From Pseudoponticoccus marisrubri (GTDB taxonomy: Bacteria > Pseudomonadota > Alphaproteobacteria > Rhodobacterales > Rhodobacteraceae): a stretch of 64,000 nt of DNA. Under the pieces are notes generated by a model. The model was not told where the DNA came from and ran no database searches. It was given only the letters and a program-made list of their open reading frames with translations. The stretch is taken from the NCBI RefSeq assembly GCF_001482405.1, contig NZ_LPXO01000015.1, positions 29,671-93,670 of the forward strand, written 5' to 3'. Shown one piece after another: positions 47,640 to 56,456 of the stretch (position 1 is the stretch's first letter; every line of letters begins with the position of its first letter). The translations under genes were made by a program, and so were the position numbers.

Positions 47640-49337
47640 ATGATCTCAAGACGCGATTTCCTGCAGGTGTCCATGGCGGCCTCGGCGCTCGTCGGGGCGT
47701 CGGGCTTCGGCAAATGGGCGCGGCTGGCCGCGCAGCAGAGCCTGACGCAGGACCAGCTTCTCCAGTTCGACACGTTCGGCAATGTCAGCCTGATCCATGT
47801 CACCGACATCCATGCGCAGCTCAAGCCGATCTATTTCCGCGAGCCGTCGGTGAATATCGGCGTCGGCCCGAACCGCGGAGAGGTGCCGCATGTCACCGGC
47901 GCCGATTTCCGCAAGCTTTACGGAATTGACGACGGTGCGCCCTCGCATTACGCGCTCTCCTCCGGCGATTTCTCGTCCCTGGCCAAGGCCTATGGCCGCG
48001 TGGGCGGGATGGATCGGGTGGCGACCGTCGTCAATGCCATCCGGGCCGACCGGCCCGATGCGCTGCTGCTGGATGGCGGCGATACCTGGCACGGCTCGAT
48101 GACCTGCTACAAGACCGCAGGTCAGGACATGGTCAACGTGATGAACGCGCTGAAGCCCGACGCGATGACCTTCCACTGGGAGTTCACGCTGGGCAGCGAC
48201 CGGGTGGCCGAGCTGGTCGAGGGGCTGCCCTACGCGGCGCTTGGCCAGAACATCTTCGACGCCGAGTGGGACGAGCCGGCCGAGCTGTTCAAACCCTACC
48301 AGTTCTTCGAGCGCGGCGGCGTCAAGATCGCCGTGATCGGTCAGGCCTTCCCCTACATGCCCATCGCCAACCCGCGCTGGATGTTCCCCGAATACAGTTT
48401 CGGCATCCGCGACGAGAACATGCAGGCCATGGTGGACGAGGTCCGCGCGCAGGGCGCCGAGCTGGTGGTCTGCCTCAGCCATAACGGCTTTGACGTGGAC
48501 AAGAAGATGGCCAGCCGCGTGACGGGCATCGACGTGATCCTGACCGGCCACACCCATGACGCGCTGCCCGAGCCGGTGCTGATCGGCGACACGATCCTGA
48601 TCGCCAGCGGCTCCAACGGCAAGTTCGTGTCCCGCGTCGATCTGGACGTGCGCAACGGCCAGATGCTGGGCTTCCGGCACAAGCTGATCCCGATCTTCTC
48701 GGACGTGATCGCGCCGGATCCCGAGATGGCCGCGCTGATCGACGAACAGCGCGCGCCTTTCGCCGAGGAACTGGCCGAAGTGATCGGGCAGACCGACACG
48801 CTGCTTTACCGGCGCGGCAATTTCAACGGCTCGTGGGACGACCTGATCTGCGATGCGCTGATCTCGGAGCGCGAGGCCGATATCGCCATGTCGCCGGGCG
48901 TGCGCTGGGGCCCCTCGCTGATCCCGGGCGACCCGATCACGCGCGAGGATATCTGGAACGTCACCTCGATGACCTATGGCGAGGCCTACCGCTCCGAGAT
49001 GACCGGCGAGTTCATCAAGGTCATCCTCGAGGACGTGGCCGACAACATCTTCAACCCCGATCCCTATTACCAGCAGGGCGGCGACATGGTGCGCATCGGG
49101 GGCATGGGCTACCGGATCGACCTGCGCGCGCCGGCCGGCGAACGGATCAGCGACATGACCCTGCTCAGGACCGGCGAGCCCATCGACCCGGCGCGCAACT
49201 ACGTGGTCGCCGGCTGGGCCAGCGTGAACGAGGGCACCGAGGGCCCGCAGATCTGGGACGTGGTCGAGAACCACATCGCCCGGCTGGGCACCGTGTCGCT
49301 CGACCCCAACAATTCCGTCGAGGTGGTGGGCGCCTGA
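47640..49337 (+). CDS. soxB: Sulfate thiol esterase (thiosulfohydrolase) SoxB
   Basis: SoxB hydrolyses the terminal sulfonate from SoxY-bound intermediates to release sulfate. The 565-residue protein has a Tat-type signal (MISRRDFLQVSMAASALVGA) and the dinuclear metal-site motifs of the 5'-nucleotidase fold: VTDIHAQLKP (residues 54-63), LDGGDTWHGS (144-153), SHNGFD and GHTHD. The ATG at 47640 fits better than a start at 47607. It follows its own terminator-bounded gap, so it probably starts a soxBCDE transcript. Confidence 0.96.
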   Translation: MISRRDFLQVSMAASALVGASGFGKWARLAAQQSLTQDQLLQFDTFGNVSLIHVTDIHAQLKPIYFREPSVNIGVGPNRGEVPHVTGADFRKLYGIDDGAPSHYALSSGDFSSLAKAYGRVGGMDRVATVVNAIRADRPDALLLDGGDTWHGSMTCYKTAGQDMVNVMNALKPDAMTFHWEFTLGSDRVAELVEGLPYAALGQNIFDAEWDEPAELFKPYQFFERGGVKIAVIGQAFPYMPIANPRWMFPEYSFGIRDENMQAMVDEVRAQGAELVVCLSHNGFDVDKKMASRVTGIDVILTGHTHDALPEPVLIGDTILIASGSNGKFVSRVDLDVRNGQMLGFRHKLIPIFSDVIAPDPEMAALIDEQRAPFAEELAEVIGQTDTLLYRRGNFNGSWDDLICDALISEREADIAMSPGVRWGPSLIPGDPITREDIWNVTSMTYGEAYRSEMTGEFIKVILEDVADNIFNPDPYYQQGGDMVRIGGMGYRIDLRAPAGERISDMTLLRTGEPIDPARNYVVAGWASVNEGTEGPQIWDVVENHIARLGTVSLDPNNSVEVVGA

Positions 49338-49365
49338 CGCCCCGCCTGTCCAAGGGAGAACGTAG

Positions 49366-50643
49366 ATGAGCACAGAGACCAAGGGTCCCTCGCGTCGCCA
49401 GTTCCTGACCAGCGCCGCCGCGCTGGGCGCCGGAACCGTCGCCGCCACCGCCACGCAGGCCGCCGGCCCCGACCCGCTGATCACCGAGTTGCAGGACTGG
49501 GCCACGGGGCTTGGCGCCGGGGTGGACGAGGTGCCCTATGGCCTGCCGATCCGCTTCGAGGATGACGTGGTACGGCGCAACGTGGAATGGCTGACCGCCG
49601 ACACGATCAGCTCGATCAACTTCACGCCGATTCACGCGCTGGACGGCACGATCACGCCGCAGGGCTGCGCCTTCGAGCGTCACCATTCGGGCGCGATCGA
49701 GTTGGCCAAGTCGGATTACCGGCTGATGATCAACGGTCTGGTCGACCGGCCGCTGGTCTTTTCCTACGAGGATCTCGAACGCTTCCCGCGCGAGCAGCAT
49801 GTCTATTTCTGCGAATGCGCCGCCAACACCGGCATGGAATGGGCCGGTGCCCAGCTGAACGGCGCGCAGTTCACCCATGGCATGATCCACAACATGGAAT
49901 ATACCGGCGTGCCGCTGCGCACCCTGCTAGCCGAGGCCGGGCTGGATGCGGCGGGCGATTTCGCCGACAAGTGGGTCTATGTCGAAGGCGCCGACGCCTC
50001 GTCCAACGGCCGGTCGATCCCGATGGAAAAGGCCATGGATGACGTTCTGGTGGCCTTCAAGGCCAATGGCGAGGCGCTGCGCAAGGAGCATGGCTATCCC
50101 GTCCGCCTCGTGGTGCCGGGCTGGGAAGGCAACATGTGGGTCAAGTGGCTGCGCCGCATCGAGGTCATGGACGGCCCCGTGGAAAGCCGCGAGGAGACCT
50201 CGAAATACACCGACACGCTGGCCGACGGCACCTCGCGCAAGTGGACCTGGGTGATGGATGCGAAATCCGTCATCACCTCGCCCAGCCCGCAGGCGCCGAT
50301 CGCCCACGGCCACGGCCCGCTGGTCATCACCGGCATGGCGTGGTCCGGCCATGGCAAGATCACCCGCGTCGATGTCTCGAAGGATGGCGGCATCACCTGG
50401 GAGACCGCGCGCCTGGCCGCGCCGGGCACCGACAAGGCGCTGACCCGCTTCTACCTCGACACGACATGGACCGGCGAGGAGATGCTGCTGCAGAGCCGCG
50501 CCATGGACGAGACCGGCTATGTCCAGCCGACCAAGGCGCAGCTGCGCGAGGTGCGCGGGCTGAACTCGATCTACCACAACAACTGCATCCAGACCTGGCA
50601 CGTGAAAGCCAACGGGGAGGCCGAAAATGTCGAAGTCTCTTAA
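49366..50643 (+). CDS. soxC: Sulfane dehydrogenase molybdenum subunit SoxC
   Basis: SoxC belongs to the sulfite oxidase family and, with SoxD, oxidises the sulfane sulfur on SoxY with release of six electrons. The 425-residue precursor has a Tat signal with SRRQFL, the molybdopterin domain with the likely Mo-binding Cys151 in ECAANTGMEW, and a C-terminal dimerisation domain (GHGKITRVDVSKDGG). GGGAGAACG precedes the ATG. It overlaps soxD by 17 bp. With soxCD present, thiosulfate should go fully to sulfate rather than stored sulfur. Confidence 0.96.
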   Translation: MSTETKGPSRRQFLTSAAALGAGTVAATATQAAGPDPLITELQDWATGLGAGVDEVPYGLPIRFEDDVVRRNVEWLTADTISSINFTPIHALDGTITPQGCAFERHHSGAIELAKSDYRLMINGLVDRPLVFSYEDLERFPREQHVYFCECAANTGMEWAGAQLNGAQFTHGMIHNMEYTGVPLRTLLAEAGLDAAGDFADKWVYVEGADASSNGRSIPMEKAMDDVLVAFKANGEALRKEHGYPVRLVVPGWEGNMWVKWLRRIEVMDGPVESREETSKYTDTLADGTSRKWTWVMDAKSVITSPSPQAPIAHGHGPLVITGMAWSGHGKITRVDVSKDGGITWETARLAAPGTDKALTRFYLDTTWTGEEMLLQSRAMDETGYVQPTKAQLREVRGLNSIYHNNCIQTWHVKANGEAENVEVS

Positions 50644-51925
50644 CCTCTATGTCGGCCTCGTGGCGGGCATCGGCGTCACGCTGGTCGCGGCCTACAATTT
50701 CGCCGACCGCAATGTCGCTGGCTTCCCGCGGAACGCACCGACGCTGGGCGCGCTGCCCGCGCCCATCCCCGAGCCCGAGGCGCCGGTGCAGCAGGCCCAG
50801 GCCCCTGCAGCCGAGGCGCCGGAAGATGGTAGCGAGACGGCCGCGGCTGACGCCCCCGAGGGCGGTCTGATCGCCGCGGCCCATGCCGATCAGGAGGCCA
50901 CAGGCCTGCGCTTCGGGCTTGGCCGGGCAGCGTTGCCCGAGGAGATCGCCGCATGGGACGTGGACGTGCGCCCCGATGGCAGCGGCCTGCCCGAGGGCAC
51001 GGGCAATGCCTGGGATGGCGAGGCGCTTTTCGAGGACAATTGCGCCTCCTGCCACGGCTCCTTCGCCGAGGGCGTGGGCAACTGGCCCAAGCTGGCCGGT
51101 GGCGACGGCACGCTGGCCGACGAGGATCCGCTGAAGACGGTGGGCTCCTACTGGCCTTATACCTCGACCGTCTGGGACTACGTGCACCGCTCGATGCCTT
51201 TCGGGGGCGCGCAGACCCTTTCGGATGACGATGTCTATGCCATCGTGGCGTATATCCTCTACTCGAACGACATCATCGATGACGAGTTCGAGGTCTCGCA
51301 CGAGACGCTGCCCACGATCGAGCTGCCCAACGCGGACGGGTTCATCATCGATGACCGCGCCGAGACCGAGTACAGCCAGTGGCGCGCCGAGCCCTGCATG
51401 GAGAACTGCAAGGACGGCGTCGAGATCACCATGCGCGCCACGGTGCTGGACGTGACCCCCGACGAGGCGGTCGAGGAGAGCGCCGAGATGGACAGCGGCA
51501 CCGTCGTGGCCACCGCCGCGCCGGCCGAAGACGCCGCACCGGTCGAGACCGCCGAGGCCGCCGCCCCGACCGAAGAGGCCGCCGCGCCGGTGGAAGAGGC
51601 CGCCGCGCTGGATCCCGAGCTGGTCAAGGCCGGCGAGCGTGTCTTCAACAAGTGCAAGGCCTGCCACCAGGTCGGCGACGGGGCCAAGAACCGCACCGGC
51701 CCGCATCTGAACGACGTGATGGGCCGCGAGATCGGCGGCATCGACGATTTCCGCTACTCGCGCACGATGGAGGGCATGGACGGGGTCTGGACCGAGGAGA
51801 CGCTCGCCGCCTTCCTCGAGAACCCGCGCGGCTACGTGAAGGGCACCAAGATGGCCTTTGCCGGACTGCGCAAGGCCGAGGAGATCGCCGCCGTGACCGA
51901 ATTCCTCAAGTCGCACGCGCAGTGA
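50627..51925 (+). CDS. soxD: Sulfane dehydrogenase diheme cytochrome subunit SoxD
   Basis: The 432-residue protein has an uncleaved or cleavable N-terminal hydrophobic helix (LVAGIGVTLVAAY), heme sites CASCH (residues 139-143) and CKACH (343-347), and a long Ala/Glu/Pro linker between the two cytochrome domains. It carries electrons away from SoxC. GGGGAGGCC within the end of soxC serves as ribosome binding site. Not related to sarcosine oxidase soxD at 20986. Confidence 0.95.
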   Translation: MSKSLNLYVGLVAGIGVTLVAAYNFADRNVAGFPRNAPTLGALPAPIPEPEAPVQQAQAPAAEAPEDGSETAAADAPEGGLIAAAHADQEATGLRFGLGRAALPEEIAAWDVDVRPDGSGLPEGTGNAWDGEALFEDNCASCHGSFAEGVGNWPKLAGGDGTLADEDPLKTVGSYWPYTSTVWDYVHRSMPFGGAQTLSDDDVYAIVAYILYSNDIIDDEFEVSHETLPTIELPNADGFIIDDRAETEYSQWRAEPCMENCKDGVEITMRATVLDVTPDEAVEESAEMDSGTVVATAAPAEDAAPVETAEAAAPTEEAAAPVEEAAALDPELVKAGERVFNKCKACHQVGDGAKNRTGPHLNDVMGREIGGIDDFRYSRTMEGMDGVWTEETLAAFLENPRGYVKGTKMAFAGLRKAEEIAAVTEFLKSHAQ

Positions 51926-51929
51926 CCCG

Positions 51930-52643
51930 ATGCGGCGGATCCTGATCCCCCTGCTGGTCGCGCTGGCCCCGTTCGCGGGGCCGGCCCTCGCCGAGGACGC
52001 GGCGCTGCCGATCGGCGATCCCGAACGGGGCGCGCAGGTCTACCGCAAGTGCACCGGTTGCCACCAGATCGGGCCGGGCGCCGAGAACCGCGCCGGCCCG
52101 CATCTCAACGACATCTTCGGCCGCCGCGCCGGCAGCGTCGAGGGGTTCGACTATTCCCGCGCCATGGAACGGGCGCATGGCGACGGGCTTGTCTGGGAAT
52201 ACGCGCAGCTCGACGCCTATATCGAGAACCCGCGCGCGCTGGTCTCGGGCACGCGCATGTCCTTCCGCGGCATCCGCGATCCGCGCGACCGCCACGACGT
52301 GCTGGCCTTCCTGCGCAGCTACAGTGCCAGCCCGCAGGACATTCCCGAATCCGCGCCCACCGCGATGCCGCGCGAGGTCGAGCTGCCGCCCGAGATCCTT
52401 CAGATCGTGGGGGATGCGGAATACGGCGCCTATCTCGCCTCGGAGTGCCTGACCTGCCACAAGGCCGACGGGGGCGATGCGGGCATCCCCTCGATCACGC
52501 GCTGGCATCCCGAGGATTTCGTGGTGGCCATGCATGCCTACAAGCGCAAGCTGCGGCCCCACCCGGTGATGCAGATGATGGCCGGGCGGCTCTCGGACGA
52601 GGAGATCGCCGCGCTGGCCGCCTATTTCGCGACGCTCGAATAG
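51930..52643 (+). CDS. soxE: Diheme cytochrome c SoxE
   Basis: The 237-residue precursor has a signal peptide (MRRILIPLLVALAPFAGPALA) and two heme sites, CTGCH (41-45) and CLTCH (173-177). The first domain closely resembles the C-terminal domain of SoxD (GPHLNDIFGR, IENPRALV). In Paracoccus SoxE pairs with the flavoprotein SoxF as a flavocytochrome-c-type complex. It starts four bases after the soxD stop. Confidence 0.93.
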   Translation: MRRILIPLLVALAPFAGPALAEDAALPIGDPERGAQVYRKCTGCHQIGPGAENRAGPHLNDIFGRRAGSVEGFDYSRAMERAHGDGLVWEYAQLDAYIENPRALVSGTRMSFRGIRDPRDRHDVLAFLRSYSASPQDIPESAPTAMPREVELPPEILQIVGDAEYGAYLASECLTCHKADGGDAGIPSITRWHPEDFVVAMHAYKRKLRPHPVMQMMAGRLSDEEIAALAAYFATLE

Positions 52644-52784
52644 GAGAGGGGTCGGGTATTCCGCAATTGTTCCGGCCAGGATCGACAGGCAGAATGACGG
52701 CACAGAGTGCGCTCTGTCCGCCCGCGACGGATTTTGCGCGGCGCGACGTTCATTTCCTACACCCGATTGCCGGAGCCCGTGACC

Positions 52785-52862
52785 ATGCCCTTTGCCCTTC
52801 GGATCCTGATCCTTGCAACCTGCCTGACCGGGGCGGCCGCGCTGGGGCTCTTGCCGCACTGA
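52785..52862 (+). CDS. Possible 25-residue hydrophobic small protein
   Basis: ATG to TGA encodes MPFALRILILATCLTGAAAL followed by GLLPH, a single short hydrophobic helix with one cysteine. It ends 32 bp before a strong terminator, as a real last gene would. There is only a weak ribosome binding site (CCGGAG). It could be a genuine small membrane protein or chance. Confidence 0.35.
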   Translation: MPFALRILILATCLTGAAALGLLPH

Positions 52863-52894
52863 GCGTCCCACCCGTCCCGATCCGACCACAGCTG

Positions 52895-52927
52895 AACGCC
52901 CCGCAGGCCCGGCCCGCGGGGCGTTTT
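52895..52927 (+). terminator. Intrinsic terminator between soxE and soxF
   Basis: AACGCCCCGC (52895-52904) and GCGGGGCGTT (52916-52925) pair perfectly over 10 bp around an 11-nt loop, running into TTTT. It should end the soxBCDE transcript and leave soxF dependent on read-through or its own promoter. Confidence 0.85.
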
Positions 52928-52991
52928 GCCGTGCAATTGCCAGTGCGCGCCCGCAAGGCGCGACATGTGTCCAAAAAGGAGGAGTAGGGAC

Positions 52992-54260
52992 ATGACACTC
53001 AACAGACGCCTGTTTCTGGGCAGCGGGGCGGCCGTTGCGGCCAGTCTTGCCGCGCCCGCGGTGCATGCGGCGGGCCACGGCCTGCCGCGCGTGGTCGTGG
53101 TGGGCGGCGGCGCGGGCGGTGCGACGGCCGCGCGCTACATCGCCAAGGACGCCGCCGGCGAGATCGACGTGACCCTGATCGAGCCGACGCGGACCTATTA
53201 CACCTGCTTCTTCTCGAACCTCTACCTTGGCGGGTTCCGGACACTGGACAGCATCGCGCATGACTATGCCACGCTGGCCAGCGCATACGGCATCAATGTC
53301 GTGCATGACTGGGCCACCGGCGTGGACCGCGATGCCAAGACCGTGGCGCTGGCCGGCGGCGGGTCGGTGCCCTATGACCGGCTGATCCTGTCGCCCGGCA
53401 TCGATTTCGTCGACGGCGCGGTGCCGGGATGGGATCTTTCCGCGCAGGACGTGATGCCCCATGCCTACAAGGCCGGCACGCAGACCGCGCTGCTCAAGGC
53501 GCAGATCGAGGCGATGCCCGAGGGCGGCACATTCGTCATGGTGGCCCCGCCCAACCCGTTTCGCTGCCCGCCCGGCCCCTACGAGCGGGTCTCGATGGTG
53601 GCCCATGTGCTGAAGGCACGGAACCCGACGGCCAAGATCCTGATCGCCGATCCCAAGGAGAGTTTCTCGAAACAGGGGCTGTTCGAGGAGGGCTGGCAGA
53701 AGCACTATCCCGGCATGATCACCCGGATCGGCCCGGATTTCGGCGGCGGCAATGTCACCGTGAACCCCGCGACGATGGAGGTCGATATCGACGGCGAGCT
53801 GGTCAAGGCCGATGTCTGCAACGTCATCCCGGCCCAGAAGGCCGGCCATGTCTGCGCCGCCGCCGGGCTGACCGAGGGCAACTGGGCGCCGGTCTCGGGC
53901 CACACGATGCAGTCGCGGCTGGACGAGAACGTGCATGTGCTGGGCGATGCCACCGACCAGGGCGACATGCCGAAATCCGGTTTCTCGGCCAATTCGCAGG
54001 CCAAGGTGGCGGCGATGGCGGTGCGCGGTGCCCTGACCGGCAGCCGGGTCTTCCCGGCCAAGTTCTCGAACACCTGCTGGTCGTTGATCGACACCGATGA
54101 CGGGGTGAAGGTCGGTGCCTCCTACGCGGCGACGGACGAGAAGATCGCCAAGACCGACGGGTTCGTCAGCCAGACCGGCGAGGATGCCGCGCTGCGCAAG
54201 GCGACCTACGAGGAAAGCATCGGCTGGTACGAGGGGATCACCTCGGACATGTTCGGCTGA
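52992..54260 (+). CDS. soxF: Flavoprotein SoxF (sulfide dehydrogenase flavin subunit type)
   Basis: The 422-residue protein has a Tat-like signal (LNRRLFLGSGAAVAASLA), an FAD-binding motif VVVVGGGAGGATAARY (from residue 34), Cys72 in YYTCFFSN where FAD is covalently attached in flavocytochrome c sulfide dehydrogenase, and Cys192 (PFRCPPGPYERVSM) plus a Cys near residue 366 (FSNTCWSL) that form the redox disulfide in that family. It likely oxidises sulfide or a polysulfide product using SoxE. GGAGTAGGGAC precedes the ATG at 52992. Confidence 0.93.
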   Translation: MTLNRRLFLGSGAAVAASLAAPAVHAAGHGLPRVVVVGGGAGGATAARYIAKDAAGEIDVTLIEPTRTYYTCFFSNLYLGGFRTLDSIAHDYATLASAYGINVVHDWATGVDRDAKTVALAGGGSVPYDRLILSPGIDFVDGAVPGWDLSAQDVMPHAYKAGTQTALLKAQIEAMPEGGTFVMVAPPNPFRCPPGPYERVSMVAHVLKARNPTAKILIADPKESFSKQGLFEEGWQKHYPGMITRIGPDFGGGNVTVNPATMEVDIDGELVKADVCNVIPAQKAGHVCAAAGLTEGNWAPVSGHTMQSRLDENVHVLGDATDQGDMPKSGFSANSQAKVAAMAVRGALTGSRVFPAKFSNTCWSLIDTDDGVKVGASYAATDEKIAKTDGFVSQTGEDAALRKATYEESIGWYEGITSDMFG

Positions 54261-54264
54261 GGCG

Positions 54265-54293
54265 GTCAGGGTGGGCAGTACGCCCACCCTGAC
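54265..54293. terminator. Perfect 12-bp hairpin between convergent soxF and photolyase-like gene
   Basis: GTCAGGGTGGGC (54265-54276) and GCCCACCCTGAC (54282-54293) pair perfectly around a five-base loop, four bases after the soxF stop. There is no T-run on either side, but position and stability suggest a shared 3'-end element for both converging genes. Confidence 0.6.
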
Positions 54294-54308
54294 GGGCAAA
54301 GGGCACGG

Positions 54309-55517
54309 TCAGGCCGCCGCGATGCCCTTCATGTCCCCGATCAGGCGCGGGATCTTCTCCTTGAACTTGAAGAAGCCGGCCGTGGCATGCGGCCACGCGG
54401 CGGCGTCGTAGGGGCGCAGCACGCGCACCACCGGAATCCCCTCGATCCGGTCGATCACCTCGCGCACCGGGCCCACGGGCGCCCAGGCGCAGACGATCTG
54501 TTCGGCCCCCAGCGCGCGCGCCCAGTCGGCGATGGCCTGCGCGTCGTCCAGCCGCGTGACCGGCCCCAGCCGGTCGGCGCAGCGCGTCACGCACTCCTCG
54601 GCCAGCGCCTTGCGGAACTTTGTCACCTGCGGCGCCACCTGCAGGGGCGAGGCCGCGTCCGAGGCGTGCAGCACCGCCGTGCCCAGGGGCGACAGACCGC
54701 GTTCGAACAGCCAGCCGGGCGAGAGGTCGTCCTCGTGCAGCAGGAAGGCAGTGGGCCGGGACGCATCGAACACGTCGCCCGCGGGCGCCGGCAGCCGTTC
54801 GGGATGGGCGGGCGCGTCGGGGGCGGGGGCATCTGCCGCCAGCTCACCCTCCGAAGGGCGAAAGCGCCCCTCGGTATAGCGCGCGATGTTCGACGGCCGT
54901 GCCAGGTAGGTCTTGCCGCGGGTTTGGTAGCCGGCCACCCAGCGCCAGCCCAGCGTGTTCGAGGCCGGGTCGCCATCCAGCAGGTGGCGCAGAAAGAAAT
55001 CGGCCCCCAGCTCCCAGGGCAGGCGCAGCGTGAAGACCCAGATCGAGGCGAACCACATGCGGGCGTGATTGTGCAGGTAGCCCGTCTCGGCCAGCTCCTG
55101 CGCCCAGGCATCGAAACAGTCGATCCCGGTCTGCCCGGCACAGGCCTCTTCCCAGGCATGGCGCAGCCCCGACTGGGTCTGCACGTCGTCGAGCGCCCGC
55201 CGCAGTCCGGCCTGGTAGGCGATCCAGACCGAGGGCCGCATCTCGAGCCAGCCCTTCCAGTAGGTGCGCCAGAACACTTCCTGCACGAATTTCTCGGCGC
55301 TCGACAGCGCGAAGCGGCCCAGCACGGCCTGCAGCACCTCCGGCTCGGTCAGGGCACGATGCCGCAGGTAGGGCGACAGGGTCGAGACATGCACGTGCCG
55401 CCCCGGCCCGAGGTCGTAATTGCGTTTGCCGGCATAGTCGCGCCCGGCATGGGGGACGAACTCGGTCAGCCGCTGCAGGGCGGCGCTGCGGGTCGGGGGG
55501 AAGGCGCTGTCGATCAT
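54309..55517 (-). CDS. Photolyase/cryptochrome-like FAD protein with apparently permuted domains
   Basis: The first ~220 of 402 residues match the C-terminal FAD-binding domain of photolyases: VSTLSPYLRHRALTEPEV (44-61), FVQEVFWRTYWKGWLEMRP, TGYLHNHARMWFASIW (145-160) and HLLDGDPASNTLGWRWVAGYQT. The usual N-terminal antenna domain is missing; instead residues ~255-402 form an alpha/beta domain (PTAFLLHEDDLSPGW; TRLDDAQAIADWARALGAEQIVCAW) that looks like that domain moved to the C-terminus. A light-dependent DNA repair or photoreceptor role is likely but unproven. No antenna chromophore can be assigned. Confidence 0.7.
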   Translation of the reverse strand: MIDSAFPPTRSAALQRLTEFVPHAGRDYAGKRNYDLGPGRHVHVSTLSPYLRHRALTEPEVLQAVLGRFALSSAEKFVQEVFWRTYWKGWLEMRPSVWIAYQAGLRRALDDVQTQSGLRHAWEEACAGQTGIDCFDAWAQELAETGYLHNHARMWFASIWVFTLRLPWELGADFFLRHLLDGDPASNTLGWRWVAGYQTRGKTYLARPSNIARYTEGRFRPSEGELAADAPAPDAPAHPERLPAPAGDVFDASRPTAFLLHEDDLSPGWLFERGLSPLGTAVLHASDAASPLQVAPQVTKFRKALAEECVTRCADRLGPVTRLDDAQAIADWARALGAEQIVCAWAPVGPVREVIDRIEGIPVVRVLRPYDAAAWPHATAGFFKFKEKIPRLIGDMKGIAAA

Positions 55518-55668
55518 GGCGCAAGGGTAGGGGGCGGTCGCGGCGCTTCAAGCGCGCCGGGCGGAGGGGCGATTTTCCCGCCGCCCCTTGCGACCCTCGC
55601 GGGCCGACACTAAGACTCTGGCAACGCCAAGACGCTAAGTATGCAACCGATCCAGAGCAGGCAGGCCG

Positions 55669-56298
55669 ATGCAAGATCCATTCGATACCTACATGAACAC
55701 GCTGGTCCCCATGGTGGTCGAACAGACCAGCCGGGGCGAGCGCGCCTATGACATCTTCTCGCGCCTGCTGAAGGAGCGGATCGTTTTCCTCAGCGGACCG
55801 GTGCATGACGGCATGTCCAGCCTCGTCGTGGCGCAGCTGCTCCATCTCGAGGCCGAGAATCCGTCCAAGGAAATCTCGATGTACATCAACAGCCCCGGCG
55901 GCGTGGTGACCAGCGGCCTGTCGATCTACGACACGATGCAGTACATCAAGCCCAAGGTCTCGACGCTGGTGATCGGGCAGGCGGCCTCGATGGGCTCTCT
56001 GCTGCTGACCGCGGGCGCCAAGGACATGCGCTTCTCGCTGCCCAACAGCCGCGTCATGGTGCACCAGCCCTCGGGCGGCTACCAGGGCCAGGCGACCGAC
56101 ATCATGATCCACGCCGAGGAGACGCTGAAGCTCAAGCGCCGCCTCAACGAGATCTACGTGAAACATACCGGCCAGGACTACGAGACGGTCGAGAACGCGC
56201 TCGAGCGGGACAAGTTCATGTCCCCCGAAGATGCCCGCGACTGGGGCCTGATCGACGAGATCGTGACCAATCGCAAGGCAGAAGACGAGGCGTCCTGA
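55669..56298 (+). CDS. clpP: ATP-dependent Clp protease proteolytic subunit
   Basis: ClpP forms the two-ring proteolytic chamber used by ClpX. The 209-residue protein has the catalytic triad Ser107 (GQAASMGS), His132 (VMVHQPSGG) and Asp181 ([10 protein letters not shown]). [20 protein letters not shown] is the conserved head-domain segment. GAGCAGGCAGG lies before the ATG. It is followed by clpX with a terminator-like hairpin between them. Confidence 0.97.
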   Translation: MQDPFDTYMNTLVPMVVEQTSRGERAYDIFSRLLKERIVFLSGPVHDGMSSLVVAQLLHLEAENPSKEISMYINSPGGVVTSGLSIYDTMQYIKPKVSTLVIGQAASMGSLLLTAGAKDMRFSLPNSRVMVHQPSGGYQGQATDIMIHAEETLKLKRRLNEIYVKHTGQDYETVENALERDKFMSPEDARDWGLIDEIVTNRKAEDEAS

Positions 56299-56305
56299 CG
56301 CGGCA

Positions 56306-56335
56306 CGCCCCGCCCGCCCGGGTGGGGCGAATTTT
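56306..56335 (+). terminator. Hairpin with T-run after clpP
   Basis: CGCCCC (56306-56311) pairs with GGGGCG (56324-56329), followed by AATTTT. It can end a fraction of clpP transcripts before clpX, allowing different ClpP and ClpX levels. Confidence 0.5.
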
Positions 56336-56456
56336 CGGATTGTCGCGCCGGAACCGCTGGCCTAAGCTGCCGGGATGAAGTCGGTGCGGGCCATGGGGCA
56401 GGGCGCGACCGGCCGGACGGATGACGATACCGGTGACAACCGGGAAAGGTGCGAAC

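Larger units (their letters stand above)
52644..52991. other. soxE-soxF intergenic region
   Basis: This 348-bp gap interrupts the sox cluster. It contains a possible 25-codon gene (52785-52862) and a strong intrinsic terminator (52895-52927). The stretch 52650-52780 has no clear gene and may contain a promoter for the small ORF. A promoter for soxF would have to lie between about 52928 and 52975. Confidence 0.5.
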
